DNA of 64,000 nucleotides from Streptomyces violaceoruber. Its GTDB lineage: Bacteria > Actinomycetota > Actinomycetes > Streptomycetales > Streptomycetaceae. Below the pieces are notes generated by a model. The model saw only the letters and a program-made list of their open reading frames with translations, ran no database searches and was not told where the DNA came from. The stretch is from the NCBI GenBank assembly GCA_000720805.1, contig JODI01000030.1:31141-95140 (forward strand). Direction: 5' to 3'. The position numbers and the translations under genes were made by a program. Shown here piece after piece: positions 18,711 through 26,613 of the stretch (its first letter is position 1; the number at the start of each line of letters is the position of its first letter).

Positions 18711-20563
18711 CCGCGATCACCCCCGAGTGCACGGTCGCCCGCTACCTCGCCCTCCGCCTGGCCGAGCTGGGCATCACCCACCTGTTCGGCGTCCCCGGCA
18801 ACCACCTGGGCCCGTTCCTGACCACCCTGCGGGCCGAGGGCGACATCGAGTGGGTCGGCACCCCCACCGAGGGCGGCGCGGGCCAGGCCGCCGACGCCTA
18901 CGCCCGCATCCACGGCGTCGGCGCGGCCGCGGTCACCTACAGCGTCGGCGCGTTCAACCTGCTGGGCGCCTGCGGCGGCGCCTACGTCGAGCAGGTCCCG
19001 CTGGTCGCCATCAACGCCTCCCCGCCCTACGAGCAGTGGCAGAACTACCGCGCGCTCGGCCTGCTCACCTCACACATGAGCCCTCGCCCGGAGAGCAACC
19101 TGGACGCCTACCGGCAGGTCACCGTGGACGCGCAGGTCATCTCCAACCCGGGCCTCGCCGGCGGCCAGATCGACGCCGCGCTCACCGCGTGCCTCTCCGA
19201 GCGCAGGCCGGTCTACCTGGAGGTCATGGAGGACCTGTGGGACGAGCCCTGCGCCGAGCCCGAGGAGCCGATCCTCCGCCGCGAGCGACCGTTCAGCGCG
19301 CGCAACCAGGCCATGCTGGACGACGCCGTGCACGCGATCCTCTCCCTGATCGGGGAGCACCCCGGCCCGGACGGCAGGCCCCGCCCGATCGTGTGGGCCG
19401 GCGAGGAGATCGCCCGGTTCGACCTCGGCGGGCGGCTCGCCGACCTGGCGGAGGCGACCGGAGTGCCGTTCTGCACCACCGTCGGTGCCAAGGCCGTCGT
19501 CGACGAGGACCTGCCGCAGTTCCACGGCGTCTACAACGGCCACGCCAGCCACCCGGACGTGCACTGGATCTTCAAGGACTGGGCCACCTGCCGGATCGGG
19601 CTCGGTGCCTGGTCCACGTCGAAGAACCTCGGCGGCGAGCAGTGCGTCGGCACCGACTGGGTGATGGCCGCGAACGGCGGCGTCAGCGTCGGCACCTCCT
19701 ACTTCCCCGACGTCCAGCTCGAACAGCTGCTGCCCGCCCTCCAGGACGCGCTGGTGAAGAGCTACGGCTCCGGGGGCCTGGCCGCCGACTACTACGCCGA
19801 GGCCCACGCCCACCACGGGGCGCCCGACCACCGCCCCGCCGGCCTGGCGAACCACCGCGCCTCACTCCGTGTCTCCGGCCGGCCGTCCCGGCACGACGAA
19901 CGGCTCACCTACGACGGCGTGTTCGACCGGATCAACCACTTCCTGGGCCACGAGACCCGGCAGGACTGGACGGTCGTCTCCGACGCCGCGTTCTCCCTCA
20001 TCGGCTCGATGAACCTGTCCCTGCCCGCGGGCGGGTTCCTGTCGCAGGTCAGCTGGCTGTCCATCGGCTGGTCGGTCGGCGCGGCCACCGGCGCGGCGCT
20101 CGCCCCGGGGCGCCGGCACGCCCGCCCGATGGTGTTCGTCGGCGACGGCGCCTTCCAGGAGACCTGTCAGGAGATCTCCACCCACACCAGGCTCGGGCTG
20201 CGGCCGGTGGTGTTCGTCATGGACAACGGACACTTCTACGGCATCGAGCAGATGCTGGTGCACCCGGCCTACTACGCCGAGCGGGGCGCCCACGCTGCCA
20301 CCGACTCGGACGGCGCGGACTTCTACAACGTCCTCCACCCGTGGCACTACGACCGTCTCGCGGCCGTCTTCGCCGGCGAGAAGACCCCGGCGAACGGCGT
20401 CAACATCGCGCACACCTCCGAGCTGGACGCCCTCCTGGCCCGCCTCACCGACCCGACCGACCCGGTCAACGCCGGACCGCTGCTGGTCCGCGTCCGTCTG
20501 CACCGGCACGACTACCCGCGAGCGATGGCGTACAAGGTGCCGAAGTCCTCCGCGACGGCCTGA
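18707..20563 (+). CDS. Thiamine-diphosphate-dependent 2-oxo acid decarboxylase-like enzyme
   Basis: A 618-residue ThDP enzyme with three domains. The N-terminal Pyr domain ([15 protein letters not shown]) carries the catalytic glutamate in [16 protein letters not shown]. The C-terminal PP domain has the cofactor motif GDG (in FVGDGAFQE) 25 residues before N in [15 protein letters not shown]. It resembles pyruvate and indolepyruvate decarboxylases but lacks their paired histidines: the region reads [11 protein letters not shown] at 18707 overlaps the oxidase stop, so the two are coupled. Decarboxylation or carboligation of 2-oxoglutarate is a reasonable inference, not shown by sequence. Confidence 0.85.
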   Translation: MTAITPECTVARYLALRLAELGITHLFGVPGNHLGPFLTTLRAEGDIEWVGTPTEGGAGQAADAYARIHGVGAAAVTYSVGAFNLLGACGGAYVEQVPLVAINASPPYEQWQNYRALGLLTSHMSPRPESNLDAYRQVTVDAQVISNPGLAGGQIDAALTACLSERRPVYLEVMEDLWDEPCAEPEEPILRRERPFSARNQAMLDDAVHAILSLIGEHPGPDGRPRPIVWAGEEIARFDLGGRLADLAEATGVPFCTTVGAKAVVDEDLPQFHGVYNGHASHPDVHWIFKDWATCRIGLGAWSTSKNLGGEQCVGTDWVMAANGGVSVGTSYFPDVQLEQLLPALQDALVKSYGSGGLAADYYAEAHAHHGAPDHRPAGLANHRASLRVSGRPSRHDERLTYDGVFDRINHFLGHETRQDWTVVSDAAFSLIGSMNLSLPAGGFLSQVSWLSIGWSVGAATGAALAPGRRHARPMVFVGDGAFQETCQEISTHTRLGLRPVVFVMDNGHFYGIEQMLVHPAYYAERGAHAATDSDGADFYNVLHPWHYDRLAAVFAGEKTPANGVNIAHTSELDALLARLTDPTDPVNAGPLLVRVRLHRHDYPRAMAYKVPKSSATA

Positions 20564-20578
20564 CGGGCCGGAGCGTTC

Positions 20579-20633
20579 CGAGGGAAATCCGAGGCAGACC
20601 CGAGGGAAATCCGAGGGAAATCCGAGGGGAAAA
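20579..20633. repeat. Five tandem 11-bp units upstream of the AidA/PixA gene
   Basis: CGAGGGAAATC occurs at 20579, 20601 and 20612, with diverged units CGAGGCAGACC (20590) and CGAGGGGAAAA (20623). All are contiguous and in phase. The 11-bp period equals about one helical turn, so the units face one side of the DNA. They lie between the ThDP gene and the start at 20690, where a regulator site would be expected. Confidence 0.8.
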
Positions 20634-20689
20634 GGCGCGTGCCGAGGTGGCGCGTCTCAGGAAATTCTCGTATTCGAAGGAGGCAGGAA

Positions 20690-21199
20690 ATGGCTGATCT
20701 CAACGTACTGATCGCGTTCGACGCGGCCACGATCGTCGAGCAGAATCCCAACGCGTCGAGGAACCCCGACGCGCCGACGTACGTCGACCACCGCCTGATC
20801 TACATGACGACGCGCCAGGACCACATCGTCGGCACGTCGGGGGCCGAGTTGAATCTCAGGGCCGAACCCGGGGACACCATCAGGTGGCGGGAGACGACGC
20901 TGTCGCTCGGCAGCGACTACAAGGCACTGCTGTACAAGTACGTGAGCAGCGACAGCCAGCACGTGCTCATCAGGACGCCGGAGATCGAGGTGATCGACGG
21001 TGTCTACCCGATGCCGAGGGAGGGAAGCGAGGGCAGGCCGGAGTTCGTGACGCAGAACTACCAGGATCATTACTGGCGGACGACCGTCAAGAGGGCCGGC
21101 AAGGTCGTGTACCACTTCTCCTTCCAGATCCTGGACCGCCACCGGCAGTTGAAGGGGTACTTCCAGTGGGACCCCTTCATCACCATCGAGAATCCCTGA
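20690..21199 (+). CDS. AidA/PixA (inclusion body) family protein
   Basis: A 169-residue protein of the AidA/PixA family. Recognised segments are MADLNVLIAFDAATIVEQNP, VDHRLIYMTTRQDHIVG, GDTIRWRETTLSLGSDYKAL and the C-terminal YHFSFQILDRHRQLKGYFQW followed by DPFITIEN. PixA forms crystalline inclusions in Xenorhabdus, and AidA is a quorum-regulated protein of Burkholderia/Ralstonia. The molecular function is not known. A strong AAGGAGG precedes the ATG. It is the third gene of the cassette, separated by 126 bp with tandem repeats, so it may have its own control. Confidence 0.88.
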   Translation: MADLNVLIAFDAATIVEQNPNASRNPDAPTYVDHRLIYMTTRQDHIVGTSGAELNLRAEPGDTIRWRETTLSLGSDYKALLYKYVSSDSQHVLIRTPEIEVIDGVYPMPREGSEGRPEFVTQNYQDHYWRTTVKRAGKVVYHFSFQILDRHRQLKGYFQWDPFITIENP

Positions 21200-21203
21200 C
21201 GGC

Positions 21204-21244
21204 TGGGTGAGGGCGGCGACAGGAACGGCGACCGCCCTCACCCA
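21204..21244 (+). terminator. Terminator hairpin after the AidA/PixA gene
   Basis: TGGGTGAGGGCGG (21204-21216) pairs perfectly with CCGCCCTCACCCA (21232-21244). It begins 4 bp after the stop codon. A second small hairpin, CCCACG-CAAG-CGTGGG, follows at 21241-21256. Confidence 0.8.
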
Positions 21245-21273
21245 CGCAAGCGTGGGAGTGCCGCAGACAGGAA

Positions 21274-21302
21274 CGACCCCCGGGCCGATGGCCTGGGGGT
21301 CG
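21274..21302 (+). terminator. Second hairpin downstream of the cassette
   Basis: CGACCCCCGGGCC and GGCCTGGGGGTCG pair along 13 positions with one G-T wobble and a 3-base loop. It may back up the first terminator or act for transcripts coming from the right. Confidence 0.6.
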
Positions 21303-21380
21303 CGCGCGTGGGCGGGCGCCATGGATCTGGGGAGGCAGTGAGGTCTTTCTCGAACTCCCGATAGCGGGGAGCGGAGAAGG

Positions 21381-21515
21381 GGGTCGGCGGCTCCTGACGG
21401 CGTACGTTCCGTGTGAGTCGCGCGGAAGGGCTGGGCGTCCGCCTGCGTCAGGCCCGCTTGGGCCCGGTGATGTCCTCGCCGATCACGAACCCCTTGGCCG
21501 GGCCCTCGGGAATGG
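21381..21515. repeat. Direct repeat, right copy
   Basis: This stretch repeats 15758-15890: it begins with the GGGTCGGCGGCTCCTGAC tail of the DUF2993 gene, which has no gene body here, and runs into the 3' end of the intact Uma2 gene. The out-of-place DUF2993 tail shows that this flank was duplicated with the insertion. Confidence 0.85.
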
Positions 21516-22095
21516 TGACGTCGGTGCCGTAGGGGACCCGGTGGATGTCCTCCCAGTCGGCCTTGTCGGGGCGGGGGCCGGTGAAGAGGGTGACGGCGCC
21601 CTGGCCGTCGTAGTCGTCGATGATGACGTACACGGGGATCCCGGCGCGGGCGTATTCGCGGCGCTTGCGGACGCGGTCACGGTCCTGGTTGCGCTTGCCG
21701 GGGGAGACGACTTCGACGACCATCCGGACCGCAGAGGCCTTGATACCGAGGCCGTCCTCCGCCTCGGCCGGCTCGGCGTCCCGAGGAGCTACGAACCCGT
21801 CCGGGATCCAAGCCCTGAGCGCATGGATCACGTTCGTGTCGTTCCAGGCCCCGTACTCACTGTCGTGCAGAAAGATCCCCAGGGCGTCCCGCAGACGGTT
21901 GACAACCTGGGCATGCGAAAAGCGTCCGGTGGGCGACACCTCGATGGCTCCCTCAATGATCTCAGCGCGGTAGCCCTCGGGGAGTTCACTGGCCTTCCAT
22001 ACCTGCCACACGACTTCGTCCAGCTCAGAGCCGTTCTCTGCCAGGGACACGGACTCGGTCATGGTCTCGGGCCTCTCGTGTGCAACAGCAGTCAT
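21448..22095 (-). CDS. Uma2 family endonuclease-like protein
   Basis: A 215-residue Uma2/DUF820-type protein of the PD-(D/E)XK nuclease-like fold. Family segments include ELPEGYRAEIIEGAIEVSPT near residue 40, PDGFVAPRD, VRMVVEVVSPGKRNQDRD with the active-site-like E and K, and YARAGIPVYVIIDDYDG. The start MTAVAHERPE has GAGGAGGTGA at a good distance. Uma2 genes are abundant in actinomycetes and their role is unclear. The 3' end is duplicated as a remnant at 15824-15890. Confidence 0.88.
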   Translation of the reverse strand: MTAVAHERPETMTESVSLAENGSELDEVVWQVWKASELPEGYRAEIIEGAIEVSPTGRFSHAQVVNRLRDALGIFLHDSEYGAWNDTNVIHALRAWIPDGFVAPRDAEPAEAEDGLGIKASAVRMVVEVVSPGKRNQDRDRVRKRREYARAGIPVYVIIDDYDGQGAVTLFTGPRPDKADWEDIHRVPYGTDVTIPEGPAKGFVIGEDITGPKRA

Positions 22096-22284
22096 GGTGG
22101 CGTCACCTCCTCAAGTGTGGGCTGGGTGTGCACGAGCCACAAGCAACGCGATCACGCTACGTACGACGGCAGGCCTGACCAGGGGTAATACCGTCAGCTC
22201 ACCCGATCGGGCGATGCGTCCGCGGGTCCCAGCGCGTCAGCCGAGGATGCGCCGTCCTCGGCTCGCCGCGACACGGAGGGCGGG

Positions 22285-22521
22285 TCAGACGGCCACCAGG
22301 TCGATGACGTTGATGACGACGTGGCGGTTGGAGACCACGTAGGTGATGAAGCCGCCCGGGAAGGCGGCCGACCAGCTGTTGTCCCGGTTGCTGATCGCGG
22401 GCGGCCCGAACGGGTTGAGGCTGAGCCGTTTTTCCAGCTCTTCCAGGGAAGCGCGCTGGGGCAGGCTCAACAGGGCCTTACGTTGAGCCGCGCGGTCGAC
22501 GTACCTGATCGCGTACGCACT
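22285..22521 (-). pseudogene. RelE/ParE-like toxin without a start codon
   Basis: The frame reads SAYAIRYVDRAAQRKALLSL (the RelE-type N-terminus), LEELEKRLSLNPFGPP and ends GGFITYVVSNRHVVINVIDL. It overlaps the end of the upstream antitoxin-like gene in another frame. In its own frame no ATG, GTG or TTG lies just upstream of SAYAIRY. A 3-base loss in GGCGAGTGCG that removed a TGA/ATG overlap (originally like GGCGATGAGTGCG) would explain both the missing start and the read-through tail of the antitoxin. Confidence 0.6.
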
Positions 22522-22847
22522 CGCCCCGACCTGCCCGCGTCGATCGGCCGGTTCTCGGCGTCGTAGGCGTTGCCGTCCGCGTCCCGGAAGACCATGCCCT
22601 CGGAGTCGCCCTCGGTCATCCGCTTGACTGTCTGCTCGACCTCGTCCAGGTAGCCGGGCGTCGCGCAGGCCAGGGCAAAGGGGAACCACTTGTCGGTCAC
22701 GGCGTCGAGCGCGGACTGGTCGAAGTCGGCTGCCGCGCTGAGCCAGTCCTGCTCGAAGCCCTGCAACCAGTCGGGGCGCCGGGTCAGAGCCGCCCGGATC
22801 GCCTCGGGGGTTCTCTCGCAGGAGTGGGGATCCACATCATGAGCCAT
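22467..22847 (-). CDS. DUF6247-like antitoxin
   Basis: A 126-residue protein. The core TPEAIRAALTRRPDWLQGFE and the following helices resemble DUF6247 proteins, often encoded before RelE-like toxins in Streptomyces. GGAGAAGAG precedes the ATG (MAHDVDPHSCERT). The normal protein probably stopped after PIDAGRSGR. Here it runs on into VRTRSGTSTARLNVRPC, a tail read from the toxin gene in another frame. Confidence 0.6.
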   Translation of the reverse strand: MAHDVDPHSCERTPEAIRAALTRRPDWLQGFEQDWLSAAADFDQSALDAVTDKWFPFALACATPGYLDEVEQTVKRMTEGDSEGMVFRDADGNAYDAENRPIDAGRSGRVRTRSGTSTARLNVRPC

Positions 22848-22960
22848 GATCGGTTTCTCTTCTCCGGCAGGGACGACGTCTGGTGACCGGACGTCCACGG
22901 TAGAGCTTGCCGGGTGCGGAGTGCCGGAGGATACGGGCGAGGACGTTGTGAGGCTGAGGT

Positions 22961-23272
22961 TCACGGTTCGCTCCGGGGGATGCGTTCGCCGCGGCTGACC
23001 GCGATACGGAGAAGATCCGCCAGGCATTCCGCCGCCCTGGTGAGCGCGAAGCGCACGGCTCGCTCGCCCGCCCTGGGGTCGGCCAGTACGGCCCGGGCTC
23101 CCGCGAGCACCTGCTCGCCGGAGTCCAGTTGGGCGGCCTCCAGGTCGTCGGCGAGCTGGGACAGCATGCTGTGGTCGCTGTTGGTGCTGAGGTAACAGGG
23201 TTTGCCGTCGGGGGTGGTCCAGGGCAGCAGACGGAGATCGCCGGCCGTGGTGGGGTCCTCGCGGGTGCTCAT
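22961..23272 (-). CDS. Conserved hypothetical protein next to an Scr1 regulator
   Basis: A 103-residue soluble protein, start MSTREDPTTAGDLRLLPWTT, with GKPCYLSTNSDHSMLSQLAD and a C-terminal helix ERAVRFALTRAAECLADLLR. Proteins of this look often lie beside Scr1/DUF397 regulator pairs in Streptomyces. Function is unknown. It overlaps the preceding gene by 4 bp and forms a two-gene operon divergent from the regulator. Confidence 0.7.
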   Translation of the reverse strand: MSTREDPTTAGDLRLLPWTTPDGKPCYLSTNSDHSMLSQLADDLEAAQLDSGEQVLAGARAVLADPRAGERAVRFALTRAAECLADLLRIAVSRGERIPRSEP

Positions 23273-23589
23273 GCGGGGACCTCCATCCCGTGGATGTGGC
23301 GCGGGCCTACGTCGATGCCGTGGACGGCGAGCCAGAGGGCTCGACGCCGCTGCCGTTGGAGTGCGCGCTCGTGGCGTTCTTCCGGGGTGAGGAGATAGGG
23401 GCGTACGAGCGGCTGGGCGTCGGCCTCGAAGCGGTCGGCGTGTGCCGGCGCGGTACGGGCGGGCGCCGGCATCCGTTCCTGGATGTGGGGCCGGGCCGGA
23501 GCGGCTCGGTGGCGGCCCCTGGCGGGCAGTAGTGCCCGGATGATCGCCAGCAGCAGCGACGCACACAGCTCGGCGATGTGTTCCCTCAT
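23269..23589 (-). CDS. Hypothetical protein with N-terminal membrane helix
   Basis: A 106-residue protein beginning MREHIAELCASLLLAIIRAL, a short hydrophobic helix, followed by a basic proline-rich region and LTPEERHERALQRQRRRALW. Its ATG faces the Scr1 regulator gene across about 130 bp. Function is not known. The 4-bp overlap with the next gene suggests that they work together. Confidence 0.65.
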   Translation of the reverse strand: MREHIAELCASLLLAIIRALLPARGRHRAAPARPHIQERMPAPARTAPAHADRFEADAQPLVRPYLLTPEERHERALQRQRRRALWLAVHGIDVGPRHIHGMEVPA

Positions 23590-23715
23590 ATCGGCTCTCC
23601 CTCAGCGGTCCGACGAGCGGTGATTACCGTTCGTACCTCGATCGTCACTGCTCGCACGTACGCTGCGGAAGGGGGGCGGTGTTGTCTGCGGCCCCAGGCA
23701 ACGGTGAGGGGTGAC

Positions 23716-24549
23716 ATGGCCGAACAGGTTGACGCGGCAGGGGAGTCAGGGCGTGCGGCGCTGGGGCGGACGCTTCGGCTGCTACGGGAGAAGGAGGGCA
23801 AGTCCTTGGGGCAACTGGCCGACGAGACCGGGTACGACAAGAGTTACCTGAGTCGTCTGGAGTCGGGTGAGCGGCTGTCCAAGGTGACGGTCATGGAGGA
23901 CCTCGGCGGTTACTACAGGGTGGATGACCTGCTCGTTCGTCTCTGGCGGGACGCGCGCAAGGAGGTCGTCAAGGACAAGTACAGGGCGTTCATGGAGCTG
24001 GAAGCGACGGCTCGGGTCATGTGGATGTTCCAGCTGCGGGTTCCGGGCCTCTTGCAGACCGAGGACTACGCCCGTGCGGTGTTGTCAGGGTTGTCTGGAG
24101 CGCAGACAACGGCTGGCAACGGCGAGGAGGTCGAGGAGCAGGTGGCCTTGCGCATGGGACGGCAGGAGTTGCTGTACCGCGATCCGGCGCCGAGCGTGCG
24201 TGTGATCCTGGACGAGGGGGCGCTGCGGCGCCCGGTTCCGGACGCGAAGGTGTGGACGGACCAGCTGTCACACCTGGTGGACGCGGCGGAACTCCCGAAT
24301 GTCGCACTCCAGGTGCTGCCTCACACAGCTGGCGTGCACGACCTCATGAACAGTGACCTCATCCTGCTGTGGCAGCGAGTCGGCGACCCCGTTGCCTATG
24401 TGGAAGGCAACGGTATCGGCGTGCTGATCGACGATCCGGACAAGGTCCTGGCCTACCGCATGTCCTACGATCTGGTCAGAGATGCGGCCCTGACTCCGGC
24501 GGAGTCGACGGCGTTCATCAAGCGCCTTCTGGAGGAGTGCACATCATGA
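23716..24549 (+). CDS. Scr1-family helix-turn-helix regulator (DUF5753)
   Basis: A 277-residue protein. An N-terminal XRE helix-turn-helix (LGRTLRLLREKEGKSLGQLA, then YDKSYLSRLESGERL) is followed by the DUF5753 domain (VPGLLQTEDYARAVLSG; LVDAAELPNVALQVLPHTAG). This is the layout of Streptomyces Scr1/BldB-partner regulators. The ATG overlaps nothing upstream, and the stop overlaps the DUF397 start. Such pairs act as regulator plus small antagonist in development and antibiotic control. Confidence 0.93.
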   Translation: MAEQVDAAGESGRAALGRTLRLLREKEGKSLGQLADETGYDKSYLSRLESGERLSKVTVMEDLGGYYRVDDLLVRLWRDARKEVVKDKYRAFMELEATARVMWMFQLRVPGLLQTEDYARAVLSGLSGAQTTAGNGEEVEEQVALRMGRQELLYRDPAPSVRVILDEGALRRPVPDAKVWTDQLSHLVDAAELPNVALQVLPHTAGVHDLMNSDLILLWQRVGDPVAYVEGNGIGVLIDDPDKVLAYRMSYDLVRDAALTPAESTAFIKRLLEECTS

Positions 24550-24758
24550 ACCGAACCCCCGACCTCAGCACCGCAGTGTGGCGCAAGTCGTCCTACAGCG
24601 ACGGGGGAGCCTCGAACTGCGTCGAGGTCGCCCCCGGCTACCCCGGCCTCGTCCCCGTCCGCGACAGCAAGGTCCCTGACGGCCAGGTGCTGGTCTTCGG
24701 CGCGACCTCGTGGGCGACGTTCCTGACCCACGCGGCGCGCAGCGCGATGACCCCCTAG
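24546..24758 (+). CDS. DUF397 domain protein (Scr2/BldB-partner type)
   Basis: A 70-residue protein with the DUF397 signature VWRKSSYSDGGASNCVEVA and RDSKVPDGQVLVFGATSWATF. The ATG overlaps the Scr1-type regulator stop by 4 bp. DUF397 proteins are known to bind and inhibit the adjacent Scr1-type regulator. The 3' end overlaps the convergent Imm49-like gene by 4 bp. Confidence 0.93.
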   Translation: MNRTPDLSTAVWRKSSYSDGGASNCVEVAPGYPGLVPVRDSKVPDGQVLVFGATSWATFLTHAARSAMTP

Positions 24759-26521
24759 AACGGCACCGCCGCCCCCAGAATCCGCACCGGCAGATACGGC
24801 GACGACACCCTGATGTTCCAGCCCCGGCGGCGGGCGTGGCAGGTCAGGGCCAGGATGTCGAGGTTGATCGCGGCGTCGCAGTCGGTGGCGCGGTCGGCGA
24901 TGCGGTGGTGGTCGCGGTGGGCTTCGAGGGCGTCGAGGAGGGCCAGGTTGAAGCTTTCCTCGTCGCCTTCCAGGAACTGGGAGAAGAGGACCGCGGGGGG
25001 CGGCAGGAACACCTGGTTGCGGGACTTCGCGCAGTCCAGGAGGGCGCGGTCGGTGGCGGGTTGGGGGTCCTCGCCGCGCAGGTAGTCGTGCAGGGCCTGG
25101 CGGTAGGAGGCGAAGGGGGACTTGTCGTGGGTGACGCAGGTCGGGCCGGCCAGGACCAGCGGGGCGAGGTGCTCGCGGCGGCCCGTGATCAGGGCGAGGT
25201 TCACCGCGCGGTGCCAGGCGCCCGGCCCGGCGTCCTCGTCGCGGGAGGCGGGGTACGTGACGGTCGTACCGTCGATCGTCACCTCGACGTCGGTGCCGGG
25301 CTCCGCCAGCGTCGTACGGAACAGCGCGGCACCCAGTTCGGCCGCCAGGCGCAGGTTGCCGAGCTGGAGGTCGGTCGCGTCGGCGGCGTGGGAGGCGCGG
25401 GTCTTGAAGAGGATCTCCTGGTCGGTGACGGCGTGCGCCAGCTCCCACGCGGCGAGCGGCTCGCCGGGGACCGGGGTGAAGGCCTCCCGGGTGTACCGCT
25501 CGAACTGGGCCTCGCTCTCCGCACTCAGCGGCTGCGGATCCACGGGACGATCGAACTCGACGGTCCCGGCGGCGAGTTCCGCCACCGCGTCCGCACGCCG
25601 GTCACGGCCGTAGGGCCCCACTCTCGGCGGCGCGGTCTCGAAGCCGGTGACCAGCGCGTGCGGGAGGTAGCCGGAGTCGACGGGGGACGGCCAGCCCTCG
25701 CGGCGGTACGCGAGTGCCGTCAGGGCGAGGGGGAGGAGGGGGAGGAGGCTGGCGGGGCGCGCTGCCGGGCCCCGGCCCGGGGTGTCGGCGAGGGGGAGCA
25801 GGAGCCGCACCACCGCCGAACCGAACGTCTCCCGGTCGCCCGCGGTCAGCGCGCGCAGGGCGTGCAGGGCGAGGCTGTGCGGATGGGCGGCGAGGTCCTC
25901 GCCGGTCTCGCTCTCCAGGGTCCGGATCCGGGCGAGTGCCGCGTCGATCGCGGCGAGCTTCTCCTCCGCGGCAGGCGGGTAGTTCGCGTCGGCGTTCCCG
26001 GTGTCGCCGATGACGTACGCCATGAAGCCGTTGATCAGTTCGGCGTCCGGCCGTCCGGCCCGCCCCCGCTGCGGCTCCTCGCGGGCGAAGTGGAAGGCCT
26101 CGCCGTGCCGTTCGGCCTTGCCGGCGAGGACGGCGAGGCAGAAGGCGTCGAGCCACTGCGCGGTGGTGAGGGAGGCCGGGCTGCCGACGGACCCGGCGTC
26201 GTAGGCCATGCCCCAGTTCACGTAGGCGAGGGACACCTGGAAGGGGTGGTGCGGGAAGTACGCCGCGTACGCCACCGCCCCGGCCGCCGCCTCCACGGCG
26301 TCCTCCAGTACCGCCCTCGCCTCCGGCGTGTGCAGATCGGGTGTCTCGACGGAGAGCGCGCCCAGGTACTCGACGAACTCCCCCGCGAGCGTCCACCATT
26401 CGTACGACGTCACCGGTCCGGCCTTCGACAACGACCGGACCTGCGATCCGATCCGGTGGACGAAGCCCTCCCGCACCGCCGAGACGGCGGCCTCCCCGAC
26501 CCGGTGCCGCTCTATGCGCAC
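24755..26521 (-). CDS. Immunity 49 family protein
   Basis: A 588-residue soluble helical protein with a GTG start. The C-terminus, AINLDILALTCHARRRGWNI followed by RVSSPYLPVRIL, and the first third (WDAFCLAVLAGKAERHGEAF-like helices) match Imm49 proteins, predicted immunity proteins of polymorphic toxin systems. It is long for the family and may hold two repeats, as both halves start with similar helix-rich blocks. No toxin gene is adjacent, so an orphan immunity or another role is possible. Confidence 0.75.
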   Translation of the reverse strand: MRIERHRVGEAAVSAVREGFVHRIGSQVRSLSKAGPVTSYEWWTLAGEFVEYLGALSVETPDLHTPEARAVLEDAVEAAAGAVAYAAYFPHHPFQVSLAYVNWGMAYDAGSVGSPASLTTAQWLDAFCLAVLAGKAERHGEAFHFAREEPQRGRAGRPDAELINGFMAYVIGDTGNADANYPPAAEEKLAAIDAALARIRTLESETGEDLAAHPHSLALHALRALTAGDRETFGSAVVRLLLPLADTPGRGPAARPASLLPLLPLALTALAYRREGWPSPVDSGYLPHALVTGFETAPPRVGPYGRDRRADAVAELAAGTVEFDRPVDPQPLSAESEAQFERYTREAFTPVPGEPLAAWELAHAVTDQEILFKTRASHAADATDLQLGNLRLAAELGAALFRTTLAEPGTDVEVTIDGTTVTYPASRDEDAGPGAWHRAVNLALITGRREHLAPLVLAGPTCVTHDKSPFASYRQALHDYLRGEDPQPATDRALLDCAKSRNQVFLPPPAVLFSQFLEGDEESFNLALLDALEAHRDHHRIADRATDCDAAINLDILALTCHARRRGWNIRVSSPYLPVRILGAAVPF

Positions 26522-26613
26522 TGTTCCGCTCCCCCGTCGCCTGCCGCGTCCATGATCGGACCAAGCCTAGATCGACTGCGGGGCGCCGGGGGAGCGGTGC
26601 GGAGCGAAGATGC

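Noticed and set aside
16478..20563. A 1361-residue open frame across the oxidase and ThDP genes
   Set aside because: Its first 740 codons are antiphase to the oxidase and Arg/Pro-rich; only the part from 18707 is the ThDP enzyme.
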